Positions 53,183 through 62,291 are shown, counted from the first letter of the stretch. The stretch: DNA of 64,000 nucleotides from Halogranum rubrum (GCF_900114455.1 NZ_FOTC01000001.1:707058-771057), one strand, 5' to 3'. The notes: a model not told the origin generated them from the letters alone. Translations and numbers: made by a program.

Positions 53183-53923
53183 ATGAGCACAAACAGAACC
53201 TGCGTGGTAACCGGAGCCTCCCGAGGAATCGGTCGCGGCATCGCCGAAGAACTCGGTGGGGGCGACACGAACGTCGTGGTGAACTACCGCTCGTCGGAAG
53301 GTGAGGCCTACGAGGTCGTCGACACCATCGAGGAGCAGGGAGGAACCGCCATCGCCGTCCAAGGCGACGTGACGAATCTCGACGAGATGCACGCGATGGC
53401 CGACCGCGTCCGGGACGTCTTCGGCGGCGCAGACGTCCTCGTCAACAACGCCGGTATCACCGTCGACAAGACGTTCAAGAACATGACGAGAGACGACTGG
53501 GATGCGGTGATGGACGTCAACCTCGGCGGCGTCTTCAACGCCTCGAAGGCGTTCTACGACGACATCAAGGCGGCCGACGACGGCCGTCTCATCAATATCT
53601 CCAGCGTCGTCGGTCAGCAGGGTAACTACGGCCAAGCCAACTACGCGACGACCAAGAGCGGCCTCTTCGGGTTCACCCGAACGCTCGCGCTCGAACTGTC
53701 GAACTCCGGGTCGACCGTCAACTGTGTCGCTCCCGGGTTCACCGAGACCGACATGCTCGCGGAGGTCTCACCCGAAGTTCAAGAGAAGATCCAGAAACGC
53801 ATTCCGCTCGACCGCTTCGCCACCGTCGAAGACATCTCTGGCGTCGTGGAGTTCCTCGCCAGCGAGGAATCTTCCTACATGACCGGCCAGATTCTCGGTG
53901 TCAACGGCGGCATGGAGTGGTAG
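53183..53923 (+). CDS. phaB: Acetoacetyl-CoA reductase/3-oxoacyl reductase (SDR), second copy
   Basis: 246 residues. Same motifs as the copy at 48189: CVVTGASRGIGRGIAEELGG, NNAGITVDKTFKNMTRDDWD, INISSVVGQQGNYGQANYAT, VNGGMEW. Differences cluster in the N-terminal half and in the region around residue 170. It lies downstream of phaJ on the same strand, in a region with its own promoter. Two reductases around one pha operon may have different NAD(P)H preference or regulation. Confidence 0.88.
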   Translation: MSTNRTCVVTGASRGIGRGIAEELGGGDTNVVVNYRSSEGEAYEVVDTIEEQGGTAIAVQGDVTNLDEMHAMADRVRDVFGGADVLVNNAGITVDKTFKNMTRDDWDAVMDVNLGGVFNASKAFYDDIKAADDGRLINISSVVGQQGNYGQANYATTKSGLFGFTRTLALELSNSGSTVNCVAPGFTETDMLAEVSPEVQEKIQKRIPLDRFATVEDISGVVEFLASEESSYMTGQILGVNGGMEW

Positions 53924-53949
53924 CAGCTACCGTGGTACCGTCTCTCGCA

Positions 53950-53959
53950 AACGATTTAA
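53950..53959 (+). promoter_or_regulatory. TATA-like promoter of the small HTH gene
   Basis: AACGATTTAAG, about 30-37 bases before ATG 53987, matches the haloarchaeal TTTAWR type of promoter for a short-leader transcript. Confidence 0.4.
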
Positions 53960-53986
53960 GCCGTTCAAACACGACAATCCAATAAC

Positions 53987-54256
53987 ATGACCCAGCAAAC
54001 GCTCGAACACTCCGACCAGACTCGTACCGACTCGCCGACCACCATCCAGCCGACCAACCACACCGTCCCGGAGACGCTCGACTCGACCGGGTCGAAACTG
54101 GTCTACCTCTACCTCGACAGCATCGGCGGCGGCGACATCTCGGTGCTCCGTGAGTCGCTCGACATGAAGACCATCTCCATCTACCCAATCCTCCAGACGC
54201 TGTCGAAGAAAGGTCTCGTCGAGCGCGACGGAGACCACTACCACATCGTCGCGTAA
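53987..54256 (+). CDS. Small winged-helix protein
   Basis: 89 residues. After a polar N-terminal 28 residues it reads LDSTGSKLVYLYLDSIGGGD, ISVLRESLDMKTISIYPILQ, TLSKKGLVERDGDHYHIVA, a compact winged helix (HTH plus wing). Probable transcription regulator; neighbours the second PHA reductase gene. Target unknown. Confidence 0.8.
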   Translation: MTQQTLEHSDQTRTDSPTTIQPTNHTVPETLDSTGSKLVYLYLDSIGGGDISVLRESLDMKTISIYPILQTLSKKGLVERDGDHYHIVA

Positions 54257-54412
54257 TCGGATTCCATCTTTATAACACCGCATCTCACCCCGTAGAGCCA
54301 CCGGTTAGTGGACCGATTCGTGGCGGCCTCGCCCGGATTCGGCTGACCCCACCCGGTGGTCCGTCGCCAGTTTTGGGCGTACGGTAATGTGTCTCGCCGC
54401 CTACTGGACGGT

Positions 54413-55036
54413 ATGGACTCACAGTTTCTCTCACCACCGTCGGCGCTCGACACGGACGACTGGACGCAGTACGAGCAGTCGTCGGACGTGGTGTTTCGCC
54501 TGCCGACCGCCGAGATTCGAGAACACACGCTCGTCTACGAAGACACACGACTCCGGGATGCCATCCGTGAGCAGACCGGCAACGAACTCGACTACGTGTG
54601 GCGGTTCTTCTTCGTCACTCGACTCACTATCTCGCCGCCACCACCGCCGGGCGTCGGCACCGCCAGTTGGTACCCCACGATTGCCGCCGAGGCGCGCGAC
54701 GGGTTCGCCGACGACCTCCGTGAACGCGGGTTCGAGACCGTCGAGCGTCACCGCGGTCAGCGGATGCGTACGGAGTCGGGAAACCGCGCTCGACTGACGA
54801 AGTTCACCGCCGACTATCCGGTCGAACGTGGCGGCGACGGTGACGGCGACGTGTCGAGACTCCCGACGGAGGGATGGCTGGCCGTCTGGGCCGACGGCGG
54901 CGAGTTCCGACTGGCGGGTGGGGCGTACCCAACGGCGTTCGGCGGGGTACTGACCGACGACGAGCGGTCGGCGCTCGGCGTGAATCCGGCGGCCTACCGA
55001 AACGAGTTGTTAGACTTGATTCGTGCGGTGGAGTGA
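54413..55036 (+). CDS. Haloarchaeal hypothetical protein
   Basis: 207 residues, no signal or membrane segment. YVWRFFFVTRLTISPPPPPG, EARDGFADDLRERGFETVER, GWLAVWADGGEFRLAGGAYP are its most distinctive stretches. The strong haloarchaeal codon bias supports a real gene. No family or fold recognised. ATG 54413 chosen over the upstream 54356 start. Confidence 0.7.
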   Translation: MDSQFLSPPSALDTDDWTQYEQSSDVVFRLPTAEIREHTLVYEDTRLRDAIREQTGNELDYVWRFFFVTRLTISPPPPPGVGTASWYPTIAAEARDGFADDLRERGFETVERHRGQRMRTESGNRARLTKFTADYPVERGGDGDGDVSRLPTEGWLAVWADGGEFRLAGGAYPTAFGGVLTDDERSALGVNPAAYRNELLDLIRAVE

Positions 55037-55243
55037 GTCGCCGTAGCGGTCGAGTCGATGACGACTTTCGTCGAGCACCGCCGCCGACGCTCTCAGCCCC
55101 GTTCGGTTCGAGACGTGAGAACCGCTTTTCCCGTCGTACAATCCCCCAATTCAGCGACTTGTTTAGCTAGAGTGTCGGCTTATACGCACTGTCAGTCGAA
55201 TCGGCCGAAGACGGTTATGTCTCACAGTGCGTATCTCCTGAGT

Positions 55244-55474
55244 ATGGCTTTCAAAGCAATCCGTCGTGCAGGCCAGCGTGTTCTCAATGAGGGAGAGACA
55301 GAACAGGCTGACCGACAACGGACGTGGGACGACCCGAACCTCTGTCCGTTCTGCGGGGCAGCCATTCCGGATGGCGATCAGGCGCTTACGTACCACATCC
55401 AGGAGAACAGAGCGTGCGTAGACCGGTTCGCCGAGTTGCGGATGACTGTCGTCGAGGACATCGTCCAGAAGTGA
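55244..55474 (+). CDS. Small zinc-finger protein, DUF7501-like
   Basis: 76 residues. NLCPFCGAAIPDGDQALTYH and IQENRACVDRF hold Cys-x2-Cys, a His and a last Cys, consistent with one structural zinc. The N-terminal helix FKAIRRAGQRVLNEG is basic. A start at 55217 (MSHSAYLLSM) is an alternative. A T-run at 55484 follows. Confidence 0.7.
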   Translation: MAFKAIRRAGQRVLNEGETEQADRQRTWDDPNLCPFCGAAIPDGDQALTYHIQENRACVDRFAELRMTVVEDIVQK

Positions 55475-55483
55475 GCCGACTGG

Positions 55484-55489
55484 TTTTTT
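55484..55489 (+). terminator. T-run between convergent genes
   Basis: TTTTTT nine bases after the zinc-finger gene stop, seven bases before the thiolase stop. A likely terminator of the plus-strand transcript. Confidence 0.45.
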
Positions 55490-55495
55490 GCCTGC

Positions 55496-56677
55496 TCACC
55501 GGCGGAGCAACATCGCAATCCCGCCGCCACCGCCGATGCTCATGCCGACGACGCCGTAGGTTGCGCTCCGGTCGACCATTCGGTGGACGAGTGACGTCGT
55601 CAGCATCCCGCCGCTGGCTCCGATGGGGTGGCCGAGCGCGATTGCCCCGCCGTTCGGGTTGAGTTTCTCTGCGGGGATACCGCAGCGCTCGCGGACGTAC
55701 ACCATCTGTGCGGCGAACGCCTCGTTCAACTCGAAGGAGTCGACGTCGTCGACCGAGAGGTCGTTCGCTCTGAGTAACCCCTGTACTGCGTCGCCGACGG
55801 CCATCCCGAACCACTTCGGGTCGCGATAGCTGACGTGGTAGTCGACGACCCACGCCAGCGGGTCGAACCCGGCGTCGAACGTCGCCGCCTCCGACCCGAG
55901 GAGGACGACGCCCGCGCCGTCGCTCAGGTCCGAAGCGTTCCCCGCGGTGATGGTTCCGTCTGACTCGAACGCTGGCGAGAGTTTCGCCAGCCCGTCGAGC
56001 GTCGTGTCGGCGCGCGGTCCGTCGTCCTCGTCGAGAACCGTGTCGTCGATATCGACGGGGACGAGTTCGTTCTCGAACGATCCGCGCTCGATGGCGGCGA
56101 CGGCACGCTGGTGACTCTGGAGAGCATACTCGTCTTGTGCCTCTCGGCTGATGTCGACACGCTCGACCAGTGCCTCGGTCAACTCGCCCATGTGTGCGTC
56201 TTCGGTGACGTCCCACAGCGAGTCGTATATCATCGAGTCGACGAGCGTCGTGTCGCCGTAGCGTCTGCCCTGTCGCATCCCGTGGACGAGAAAGGGGGCG
56301 TTCGACATCGACTCCATCCCACCGGCGATAGCGAACTCGCGGCGACCGGCGAGCAGGCGGTCGACACCGAGCGTGATAGCGCGGAGGCCGGAGCCAGAGG
56401 CCTCGTTGATGGTCGTCGCCGGTGTCGACGGCGGCAGACCCGCGTTGAGTACGACCTGTCGGGCGGGAACCTGCCCGACGCCGGCACCGAGTGCGTGGCC
56501 GAGACCGACCCAGTCGACGAGGTCGGGGTCGACGTCGGTTCGCTCGAACAACCCTTCTAATGCGATTGTTCCGAGGTCGACCGACGAGTGGTCGGCCAAC
56601 GGCCCGAGGAACGTACCGTGGGGCGTCCGAACCGCGTCGATGAGAGCGATTTCACTGGAGTTTCTGGCTGTGGACAT
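55496..56677 (-). CDS. Thiolase-family protein with Ser in place of the nucleophilic Cys
   Basis: 393 residues from ATG 56677 (GTG 56683 possible). Thiolase fold: [20 protein letters not shown], then [20 protein letters not shown] where the usual Cys is Ser94, [37 protein letters not shown] (catalytic His) and [16 protein letters not shown], where the second active-site Cys is also Ser. Haloarchaeal PHA-type thiolases are known to use Ser-His-His with a separate OB-fold partner. No such partner gene is adjacent here. Candidate role: condensing acetyl-CoA for PHA or fatty-acid turnover; activity unproven. Confidence 0.85.
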   Translation of the reverse strand: MSTARNSSEIALIDAVRTPHGTFLGPLADHSSVDLGTIALEGLFERTDVDPDLVDWVGLGHALGAGVGQVPARQVVLNAGLPPSTPATTINEASGSGLRAITLGVDRLLAGRREFAIAGGMESMSNAPFLVHGMRQGRRYGDTTLVDSMIYDSLWDVTEDAHMGELTEALVERVDISREAQDEYALQSHQRAVAAIERGSFENELVPVDIDDTVLDEDDGPRADTTLDGLAKLSPAFESDGTITAGNASDLSDGAGVVLLGSEAATFDAGFDPLAWVVDYHVSYRDPKWFGMAVGDAVQGLLRANDLSVDDVDSFELNEAFAAQMVYVRERCGIPAEKLNPNGGAIALGHPIGASGGMLTTSLVHRMVDRSATYGVVGMSIGGGGGIAMLLRR

Positions 56678-56737
56678 AGACACAGTAGGGTCTCTGAGTG
56701 CAAGTACTGTTGGTGTGTTGTCTCGTCGTCCGCGGAG

Positions 56738-57763
56738 TCAGCGAATCGGCTCGCTCGCTTCCACCACCACCGTGCCGTCGGGTGAGTCGGTGCAGACCAA
56801 CTCACCGCCGAACGCCTCAACGACGTCGATGGTCGTCCGAACGTGTGGCGTCACCCGGGGAATCCGAATCCGTCCACCAGCGAGTGCGAGAAACACCAGC
56901 AGTTGGTCCGCGAGGTGGTCGTCGACGACGGCGGACGTGTCCTCGAACGTTCGGAACGACTTGACTGCCTCTTCGGCCACTGCCTCAGAGGACGTCCCGC
57001 GTTCGCCGAGCGCGTCGAACCCGGCGAGGCTCTCGCGGTACGTCGCTTCGAGCAAGAGCGCGGACCCCGGGGACGTCGAGGGGACGTACGCCGGTTCGGT
57101 GACGACGTGGTCGACGCCGTCGTCTGCCAGTGCTTCACTCGCCGCGTCGGCCTGCCGGGTCGCCACCGAGGCACTCTCCAGCGACGTACTCGCCTTCGAG
57201 TGGACGGTCACCCGTTCGAGCGGGCCGCGCTCGGTGCACTCGATGGGTGAGAGCGACGAGGGACCGAGTCGGAGCGTCGCTCGGCCGCCGCCCGCGGGGT
57301 AGAAGCCGCTCCGGTGTAGCGTCGTCTCGGCGTCGAGTCCGAACCGGGCGAGAAACGGGAGTTTCACCCGCTCGTAGTACGCTATCGGCGGCGACCACTT
57401 CACGTCTGTCCCACCCGTCGCTCGTAGCGACAGCGGTTCGTCGAGCGTCGTCGCGAGGGGAAGCAGCGTCTCGAACAGCAAGGTGACGCTTCCGGCGGTG
57501 CCGATGTCGTACTGGTAGTCGCCGCCCGAGACGGTGTCAGGAGCGAACGTGAGTTCCGTCGCGCCGACGTCGACACCCGAGACAGTCGCGTCGCTCACCG
57601 ACTCCGAGACACGGACGCCAGCGAGATGTTGTGGTCGAAGGCCGGGTGTCGGTCGTGACCCACGAACGTTCGTCAGCCGAATCGGCGTCTCGGTCACCAT
57701 CGACAACGCGAGTGCTGTACGGACCATCTGACCGCCGCCCGCACTGCCGTCGACGTCAAGCAT
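56738..57763 (-). CDS. rtcA: RNA 3'-terminal phosphate cyclase
   Basis: 341 residues. LDVDGSAGGGQMVRTALALS (the RTC N-terminal motif), TPIRLTNVRGSRPTPGLRPQ, YDIGTAGSVTLLFETLLPLA, RSGFYPAGGGRATLRLGPSS, and VDDHLADQLLVFLALAGGRI (the HxADQ motif containing the catalytic His region). It forms 2',3'-cyclic phosphate ends on RNA using ATP, for RNA repair or processing. Transcribed in line with the thiolase gene, about 60 bases away. ATG 57763 used. Confidence 0.93.
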   Translation of the reverse strand: MLDVDGSAGGGQMVRTALALSMVTETPIRLTNVRGSRPTPGLRPQHLAGVRVSESVSDATVSGVDVGATELTFAPDTVSGGDYQYDIGTAGSVTLLFETLLPLATTLDEPLSLRATGGTDVKWSPPIAYYERVKLPFLARFGLDAETTLHRSGFYPAGGGRATLRLGPSSLSPIECTERGPLERVTVHSKASTSLESASVATRQADAASEALADDGVDHVVTEPAYVPSTSPGSALLLEATYRESLAGFDALGERGTSSEAVAEEAVKSFRTFEDTSAVVDDHLADQLLVFLALAGGRIRIPRVTPHVRTTIDVVEAFGGELVCTDSPDGTVVVEASEPIR

Positions 57764-57854
57764 CGACTGGGTGCACACCCGTCGGCGACATGAGCGTTCC
57801 GACGGGCGTCGAAGGGAGATCGAGTGACGGTGAGAGAAACAGTGCGGACCCCGA

Positions 57855-58481
57855 CTACTCTACGCCGACGACGGGGGCCGCCTCGGCGACGTACTCCGTG
57901 AGGAAGTTACGGACCACGTCGTGGCCGACGGCAGTGAGGACGCTCTCGGGGTGGAACTGTACGCACTCGATGGGGTACTCGCAGTGGCGAACGCCCATCA
58001 CGAGTTCTTCGCCGAAGTGGTCTGTCGTCGCCGACACGTCGAAACAGTCGGGCACCTCGGTGGCGACGAGCGAGTGATAGCGCCCCGCCTGAAAGCCCTG
58101 TTCGAGGCCGGTGAAGACGCCCTTCTCGTCGTGGTCGACGGGAAACGCCTTGCCGTGAATCGGTTCGGGTGCGTGGCCGATGGAGCCACCGTACTCGTAG
58201 ACGGCGGCTTCGAGACCGAGACAGACGCCGAGCGTCGGAGTGGTGGGCGATAGCTCGCGGAGTACCTGTGCGGTGACGCCCACGTCGCGGTCGTTCGCCG
58301 GATGGCCGGGTCCGGGGCTGATGACCAGTGCGTCGGGGTTCGTGGCGCGCACTTCGTCGAGCGAGGCGGTGTTCTTCAACACCTCGATAGTGAGCGTCTC
58401 GCCGCCGAGTCGCTGCTCGGAGAGATACTCCACGAGGTTGTACGTGAACGAGTCGAAGTTGTCGATGACGGTCAGGTTCAT
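57855..58481 (-). CDS. trpG: Anthranilate synthase component II (glutamine amidotransferase)
   Basis: 208 residues. LTVIDNFDSFTYNLVEYLSE at the N-terminus, ALVISPGPGHPANDRD, TLGVCLGLEAAVYEYGG with the catalytic Cys, and CEYPIECVQFHPESVLT with the catalytic His/Glu. It supplies ammonia from glutamine to TrpE. Last gene of the trpD-trpF-trpE-trpG operon; its start overlaps the trpE stop (ATGA). Confidence 0.95.
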   Translation of the reverse strand: MNLTVIDNFDSFTYNLVEYLSEQRLGGETLTIEVLKNTASLDEVRATNPDALVISPGPGHPANDRDVGVTAQVLRELSPTTPTLGVCLGLEAAVYEYGGSIGHAPEPIHGKAFPVDHDEKGVFTGLEQGFQAGRYHSLVATEVPDCFDVSATTDHFGEELVMGVRHCEYPIECVQFHPESVLTAVGHDVVRNFLTEYVAEAAPVVGVE

Positions 58482-60139
58482 TGGTCTCTCTCGACCTCCT
58501 CGATGCGGTCGATAGCGGCGAGGACGCCGCCCATCTTCTTCTCTGTTTCCTCGTACTCCTTCGTCGGGTCGCTGTCGGCGACGATGCCCGCGCCCGCCTG
58601 GACCGTAATCCGGTCTTCGACACCGCGTGCCGTCTGGACGTCGTGGTCGATAGTCGCCGTGCGGATGACGATAGCGAAGTCGGCGTCGCCGGACCACGAG
58701 TAGTAGCCGACGCCGCCGCCGTAGACGCCTCTCGGACTTCGTTCCAACTCGTCGATAATCTCCATCGCTCGGACCTTCGGCGCACCCGAGAGCGTCCCGG
58801 CAGGAAACGCCGCCCGGGTCGCGTCGAAGGCGTCGTATGTCTCACCTAGTGTCCCGGTCACAGTGGACTCGATGTGCTGGACGTGTGAGTACTTCAGGAC
58901 GTTCATGAACTCCTCGACGCGGACACTTCCGGCCTCGGAGACCCGCCGGACGTCGTTTCGCGCGAGGTCGACGAGCATCGTGTGCTCCGAGCGCTCCTTG
59001 TCGTCGGCGAGCATCTCGCCCGCGAGTCGGCGGTCCTCGACGGGGCTGTTTCCTCGTGCGCACGTGCCCGCGATGGGGTTCGAGACGATTCGTCGCCCCT
59101 GCACGGAGACGAGCGTCTCGGGACTCGCGCCGACGATAGAACGGTCGCCGTGGCTGAGCAGGTACATGTACGGCGAAGGGTTGACCGCGCGCAGGGCTTC
59201 GTAGAACCCGAGTGTGTCGATGTCGCCCGTCAACTCGCGCTTTCGGGAGATGACGCCCTGATAGATGTCACCGTCGAGGACGTGCTGTTTCGCCTTTCTG
59301 ACTGCGTCTTCGTACTCGCCCTGTGGGCCTGCGGTCTCGCCGGTTCGGCGGAAGCCGCCGGTCTCCGGTTCGTCGGCATCGGTCAGGACGTCGGCGACAC
59401 GAGTCGCTTCGGCAGCGACGTCGTCGTAGACGGCTTCGGCGTCGTCGTCGGGGTGGACGATAGGTGTACAGACGAGCGAGAGCGTCCCCTCCGTCTCGTC
59501 GAAGACGAGCGTCTTCGTGGTGAGGACGAACTGGGCGTCGGGGAGCGAAGTGGGAGACGGCGACTCTCTGCTGTCGGTTTCCGGGTCACTCTCCGGACGC
59601 TCGACACCGACCTCGTCCAACCAGAGGTCGTAGACGGCGTCGTAGGCGAGAAAGCCGACGAGTCCGCCGTCGAGATGTTGACGGTCGGACTCGGGAAAGC
59701 CGAGACGCTCGACGTTCGGGAGCGTCCCGCGGAGTTTCGCGAGCACGTCGCCGTCGCCGGGGGTGAGCAGGTCGGCGATTCGGTCGTCGAGGGCGTCGAC
59801 CTCGGTGCCGTCGGAGGTGACGGTGACGACGGCCTCGGGGTCGTAGCCGACGAACGAGAAGCGGGCGTGTTTGTCCGCCGAGGCGGCGCTCTGGGTGTTC
59901 GGCGTGAACGCACCCGCGGGGTCGCTGGAGGCGACTTTCTCTGCGCTCTCCAAGAGGAAACTGTACTCGCTCTCGTCGGTGAGGGCGGCGTAGGCGGTCA
60001 GTGGAACGACGTCGACGTCGAGAGTGGCCGCGACGCGCGCGACGGCCGGCCCGTCGGCCGACTCGACCAGTTCGACGAACTCCTCCTTCGAGCGGTCGAG
60101 CGTCACTTCCGCACGCTGGTCTTCGAGGTTCGGCGTCAT
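58478..60139 (-). CDS. trpE: Anthranilate synthase component I
   Basis: 553 residues. Chorismate-binding domain motifs: HVLDGDIYQGVISRKRELTG, SPYMYLLSHGDRSIVGASPE, PIAGTCARGNSPVEDRRLAG, DLARNDVRRVSEAGSVRVEE, and FPAGTLSGAPKVRAMEIIDE. It converts chorismate and ammonia to anthranilate, the first step of tryptophan synthesis. It overlaps the trpF stop (ATGA) and the trpG start, so all four proteins can be translated in sequence. Confidence 0.95.
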   Translation of the reverse strand: MTPNLEDQRAEVTLDRSKEEFVELVESADGPAVARVAATLDVDVVPLTAYAALTDESEYSFLLESAEKVASSDPAGAFTPNTQSAASADKHARFSFVGYDPEAVVTVTSDGTEVDALDDRIADLLTPGDGDVLAKLRGTLPNVERLGFPESDRQHLDGGLVGFLAYDAVYDLWLDEVGVERPESDPETDSRESPSPTSLPDAQFVLTTKTLVFDETEGTLSLVCTPIVHPDDDAEAVYDDVAAEATRVADVLTDADEPETGGFRRTGETAGPQGEYEDAVRKAKQHVLDGDIYQGVISRKRELTGDIDTLGFYEALRAVNPSPYMYLLSHGDRSIVGASPETLVSVQGRRIVSNPIAGTCARGNSPVEDRRLAGEMLADDKERSEHTMLVDLARNDVRRVSEAGSVRVEEFMNVLKYSHVQHIESTVTGTLGETYDAFDATRAAFPAGTLSGAPKVRAMEIIDELERSPRGVYGGGVGYYSWSGDADFAIVIRTATIDHDVQTARGVEDRITVQAGAGIVADSDPTKEYEETEKKMGGVLAAIDRIEEVERDQ

Positions 60140-60786
60140 TGCGGCGGCACCTCCCGGTGCTGGACGGCGTTCTCGACGAACGCTCGGACAGCGCCGTGGT
60201 CTTTGACGCCCCCACCGCTTTCGACACCGCTGGCGACGTCGACGGCGAAGGGGTCGACGGTCGAGACGGCCTCGGCGACGTTCTCGGGCGTGAGTCCCCC
60301 CGCCAGAATCAGCGGCGACGAGAGTGACCGCGCGAGGTCACGTGTCTGCTCCCAATCGTGCGTCTCGCCGGTTCCACCCGCCCCGGAGTCCGACGTCGAG
60401 TCGACGAGGAGGGCGTCGGCCACGTCGTCGTACTCGTGGGCGCGTTCCTCGTCGTCGGCGTCGACGACGGGGACGACCTTACAGCCAGTCTCCGCGCGGA
60501 CGAACTGCAGTTCCTCGGTGTCGAACTCCGCGTGGAGTTGGACGACGTCCGGTTTGACGACGCGCGCGAGGTCGACGGCGCGAGCGGCCGAGTCCGGCAT
60601 CAACACGAGCGTCGTCGACACGAACGGCGGTGTCTCGGCGGCGAGGTCGGCCGCGACGCTCGGGTCGACGTCACGTGGGGTGTCGACCGGAACGTCACAG
60701 ATGAGACCGATGGCGTCCGCACCGACGTCGACGGCTGCTCGGAGGTCGGCACTACGAGTGATGCCGCAGATTTTCACCCGGACCAT
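60136..60786 (-). CDS. trpF: Phosphoribosylanthranilate isomerase
   Basis: 216 residues. VRVKICGITRSADLRAAVDV with the catalytic Cys, GADAIGLICDVPVDTPRDVD, KPDVVQLHAEFDTEELQFVR, ADALLVDSTSDSG, SSPLILAGGLTPENVAEAVS, and AVDVASGVESGGGVKDHGAV, the full set of TrpF motifs (the catalytic Asp lies in LLVDS). Overlaps the stop of trpD by one base. Confidence 0.93.
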   Translation of the reverse strand: MVRVKICGITRSADLRAAVDVGADAIGLICDVPVDTPRDVDPSVAADLAAETPPFVSTTLVLMPDSAARAVDLARVVKPDVVQLHAEFDTEELQFVRAETGCKVVPVVDADDEERAHEYDDVADALLVDSTSDSGAGGTGETHDWEQTRDLARSLSSPLILAGGLTPENVAEAVSTVDPFAVDVASGVESGGGVKDHGAVRAFVENAVQHREVPPQ

Positions 60787-61805
60787 CAGTCGCTCTGCGG
60801 GACTTCGATAGCGTCCCCGCGGAGGTCGTCCAGTTTCTCGGCGGCGTTCCCGCAGTCGATTGCCTCGCGAGCCTGGTCGACACCCGCTTCCAGCGAGTCG
60901 GCGAGGCCGGCGACGTAGATGGCCGCCCCCGCGTTGGCGAGGATGATGTCGCGTTTCGCGCCGGCCACGTCGCCCGTGACGATGCCTTCGAGGTCGGCGG
61001 CGTTGTCGTGCGGCGTCCCACCGGCGACGGCCTCGACGGGAGCCTGGTCGAGGCCGAGGTCGCTCGGTGTGAGCGTGTACTCGGTGATGTCTTCGCCGTC
61101 GACTTCGGCGACGACCGTCTCGTCGTGGATGCAGATTTCGTCCATACCGGAGCCGTGGACGACGAGTGCGTGTTCGACGGGCATGTGCGAGAGCGCCCGT
61201 GCGATGACCGGGACGAGATCCGGGTCGTAGACGCCGAGAACCTGTGCTTCTGCACCTGCGGGGTTCGTCAGCGGGCCGAGGATGTTGAACACGGTTCGAA
61301 TTCCGAGCTCCTTCCGTGGGCCGATGACTGCCTTCATCGCCGGGTGGAACACCGGCGCGAGCATGAAGCCGATACCGTCGCGCTCGATTGCCTTCTCGAC
61401 GGCCGGGGGTTCGGCTTCGACGTCGACGCCGGCGACCTCCAGCACGTCGGCACTCCCGGAAGAAGAAGAGACGGAGTAGTTACCGTGCTTGGCGACCGCC
61501 GCGCCTGCGCCCGCGGCGACGATGGCGCTCGTCGTCGAGACGTTGATCGTGTCGTAGTCGTCGCCGCCGGTGCCGCAGGTGTCGACGAGCGGTTTCCGGT
61601 TCGGTTCGATTGTTCGCGCGGCGTTGCGCATCCCCTGTGCGAATCCGGCGATTTCGGTCTCCGTCTCACCTTTGGCGCGCAGTGCGGTCAGCAGTGCGCC
61701 AATCTGTGCATCCGTCGCCTCCTCGAAGACGATACGTGCTGCCTCTCGTGCCTCGTCGAGGCAGAGGTCGTCTCCTTCCGTCACCCGCTCAATATACTCC
61801 TGCAT
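60786..61805 (-). CDS. trpD: Anthranilate phosphoribosyltransferase
   Basis: 339 residues from ATG 61805. DTCGTGGDDYDTINVSTTSA is the phosphoribosyl-pyrophosphate loop; VAKHGNYSVSSSSGSADVLE, MLAPVFHPAMKAVIGPRKEL, FNILGPLTNPAGAEAQVLGV and HGSGMDEI are typical. An upstream ATG (61817) is possible. First gene of the trpDFEG operon; the inverted repeat at 61836 lies in its promoter. Confidence 0.94.
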   Translation of the reverse strand: MQEYIERVTEGDDLCLDEAREAARIVFEEATDAQIGALLTALRAKGETETEIAGFAQGMRNAARTIEPNRKPLVDTCGTGGDDYDTINVSTTSAIVAAGAGAAVAKHGNYSVSSSSGSADVLEVAGVDVEAEPPAVEKAIERDGIGFMLAPVFHPAMKAVIGPRKELGIRTVFNILGPLTNPAGAEAQVLGVYDPDLVPVIARALSHMPVEHALVVHGSGMDEICIHDETVVAEVDGEDITEYTLTPSDLGLDQAPVEAVAGGTPHDNAADLEGIVTGDVAGAKRDIILANAGAAIYVAGLADSLEAGVDQAREAIDCGNAAEKLDDLRGDAIEVPQSD

Positions 61806-61835
61806 TGTAGTCACCATTGTACGAGTTCGTCTTAC

Positions 61836-61855
61836 GATGTACAAATTCGTACATC
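61836..61855. promoter_or_regulatory. Inverted repeat upstream of the trp operon
   Basis: GATGTACAAATTCGTACATC, a perfect 7-bp inverted repeat with a 6-base centre, 31 bases before the trpD ATG at 61805. A related TGTACGAGTTCGT segment lies nearer the gene (61818). The methanogen repressor TrpY recognises TGTACA boxes; here only the half TGTAC/GTACA is shared, so a trp-specific regulator is a guess. Confidence 0.45.
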
Positions 61856-62102
61856 AACTTAAGGTTGTCGTCGGGACAGGTTCCTGCGGGAGAATCCCGA
61901 GCGTCCGTCGTGTGTCGACACGAAACACGGAGTCAGCGCTGTTGGCAGTCGACCACGGACGAGTCGGACTCACCCGGACGGTTTCGCCGATATTCGCCGA
62001 TATTCGCCGAAATCGCGAGGAAGCGACGGATTCCGAAAGCTTCAACTAGCAATCGGCGGTAGAGTGGAGTGCGCTCAGACGGGGCGTGAATGCAAGCACA
62101 CC
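61856..62102. other. Intergenic region between the trp operon and tRNA genes
   Basis: No gene seen. Contains a short direct repeat CGATATTCGC (61984 and 61995). It is the region from which the tRNA-Val promoter must act. Confidence 0.4.
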
Positions 62103-62177
62103 GGGTTGGTGGTCTAGTCAGGTTATGACACCTCCTTGACATGGAGGAGGCCGGCAGTTCAAATCTGCCCCAACCCA
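62103..62177 (+). tRNA. tRNA-Val (anticodon GAC), copy 1
   Basis: 75 bases. Acceptor stem GGGTTGG pairs with CCAACCC; anticodon stem CCTCC/GGAGG encloses loop TTGACAT (anticodon GAC, Val); T-arm GGCAG-TTCAAAT-CTGCC. Discriminator A; the 3' CCA is not encoded. Confidence 0.95.
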
Positions 62178-62216
62178 CTGGCTTCTCTCCGAACCGTCGA
62201 GCGATGGACGCACATC

Positions 62217-62291
62217 GGGTTGGTGGTCTAGTCAGGTTATGACACCTCCTTGACATGGAGGAGGCCGGCAGTTCAAATCTGCCCCAACCCA
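62217..62291 (+). tRNA. tRNA-Val (anticodon GAC), copy 2
   Basis: Identical in all 75 bases to the copy at 62103, starting 114 bases downstream. The bases just before each copy are similar (AGCACACC and CGCACATC), pointing to a tandem duplication. Confidence 0.95.

Noticed and set aside
58982-60811. 609-residue plus-strand frame opposite trpE/trpF
   Set aside because: Shadow of the trp operon; low-complexity Val/Arg/Asp composition and no domain.
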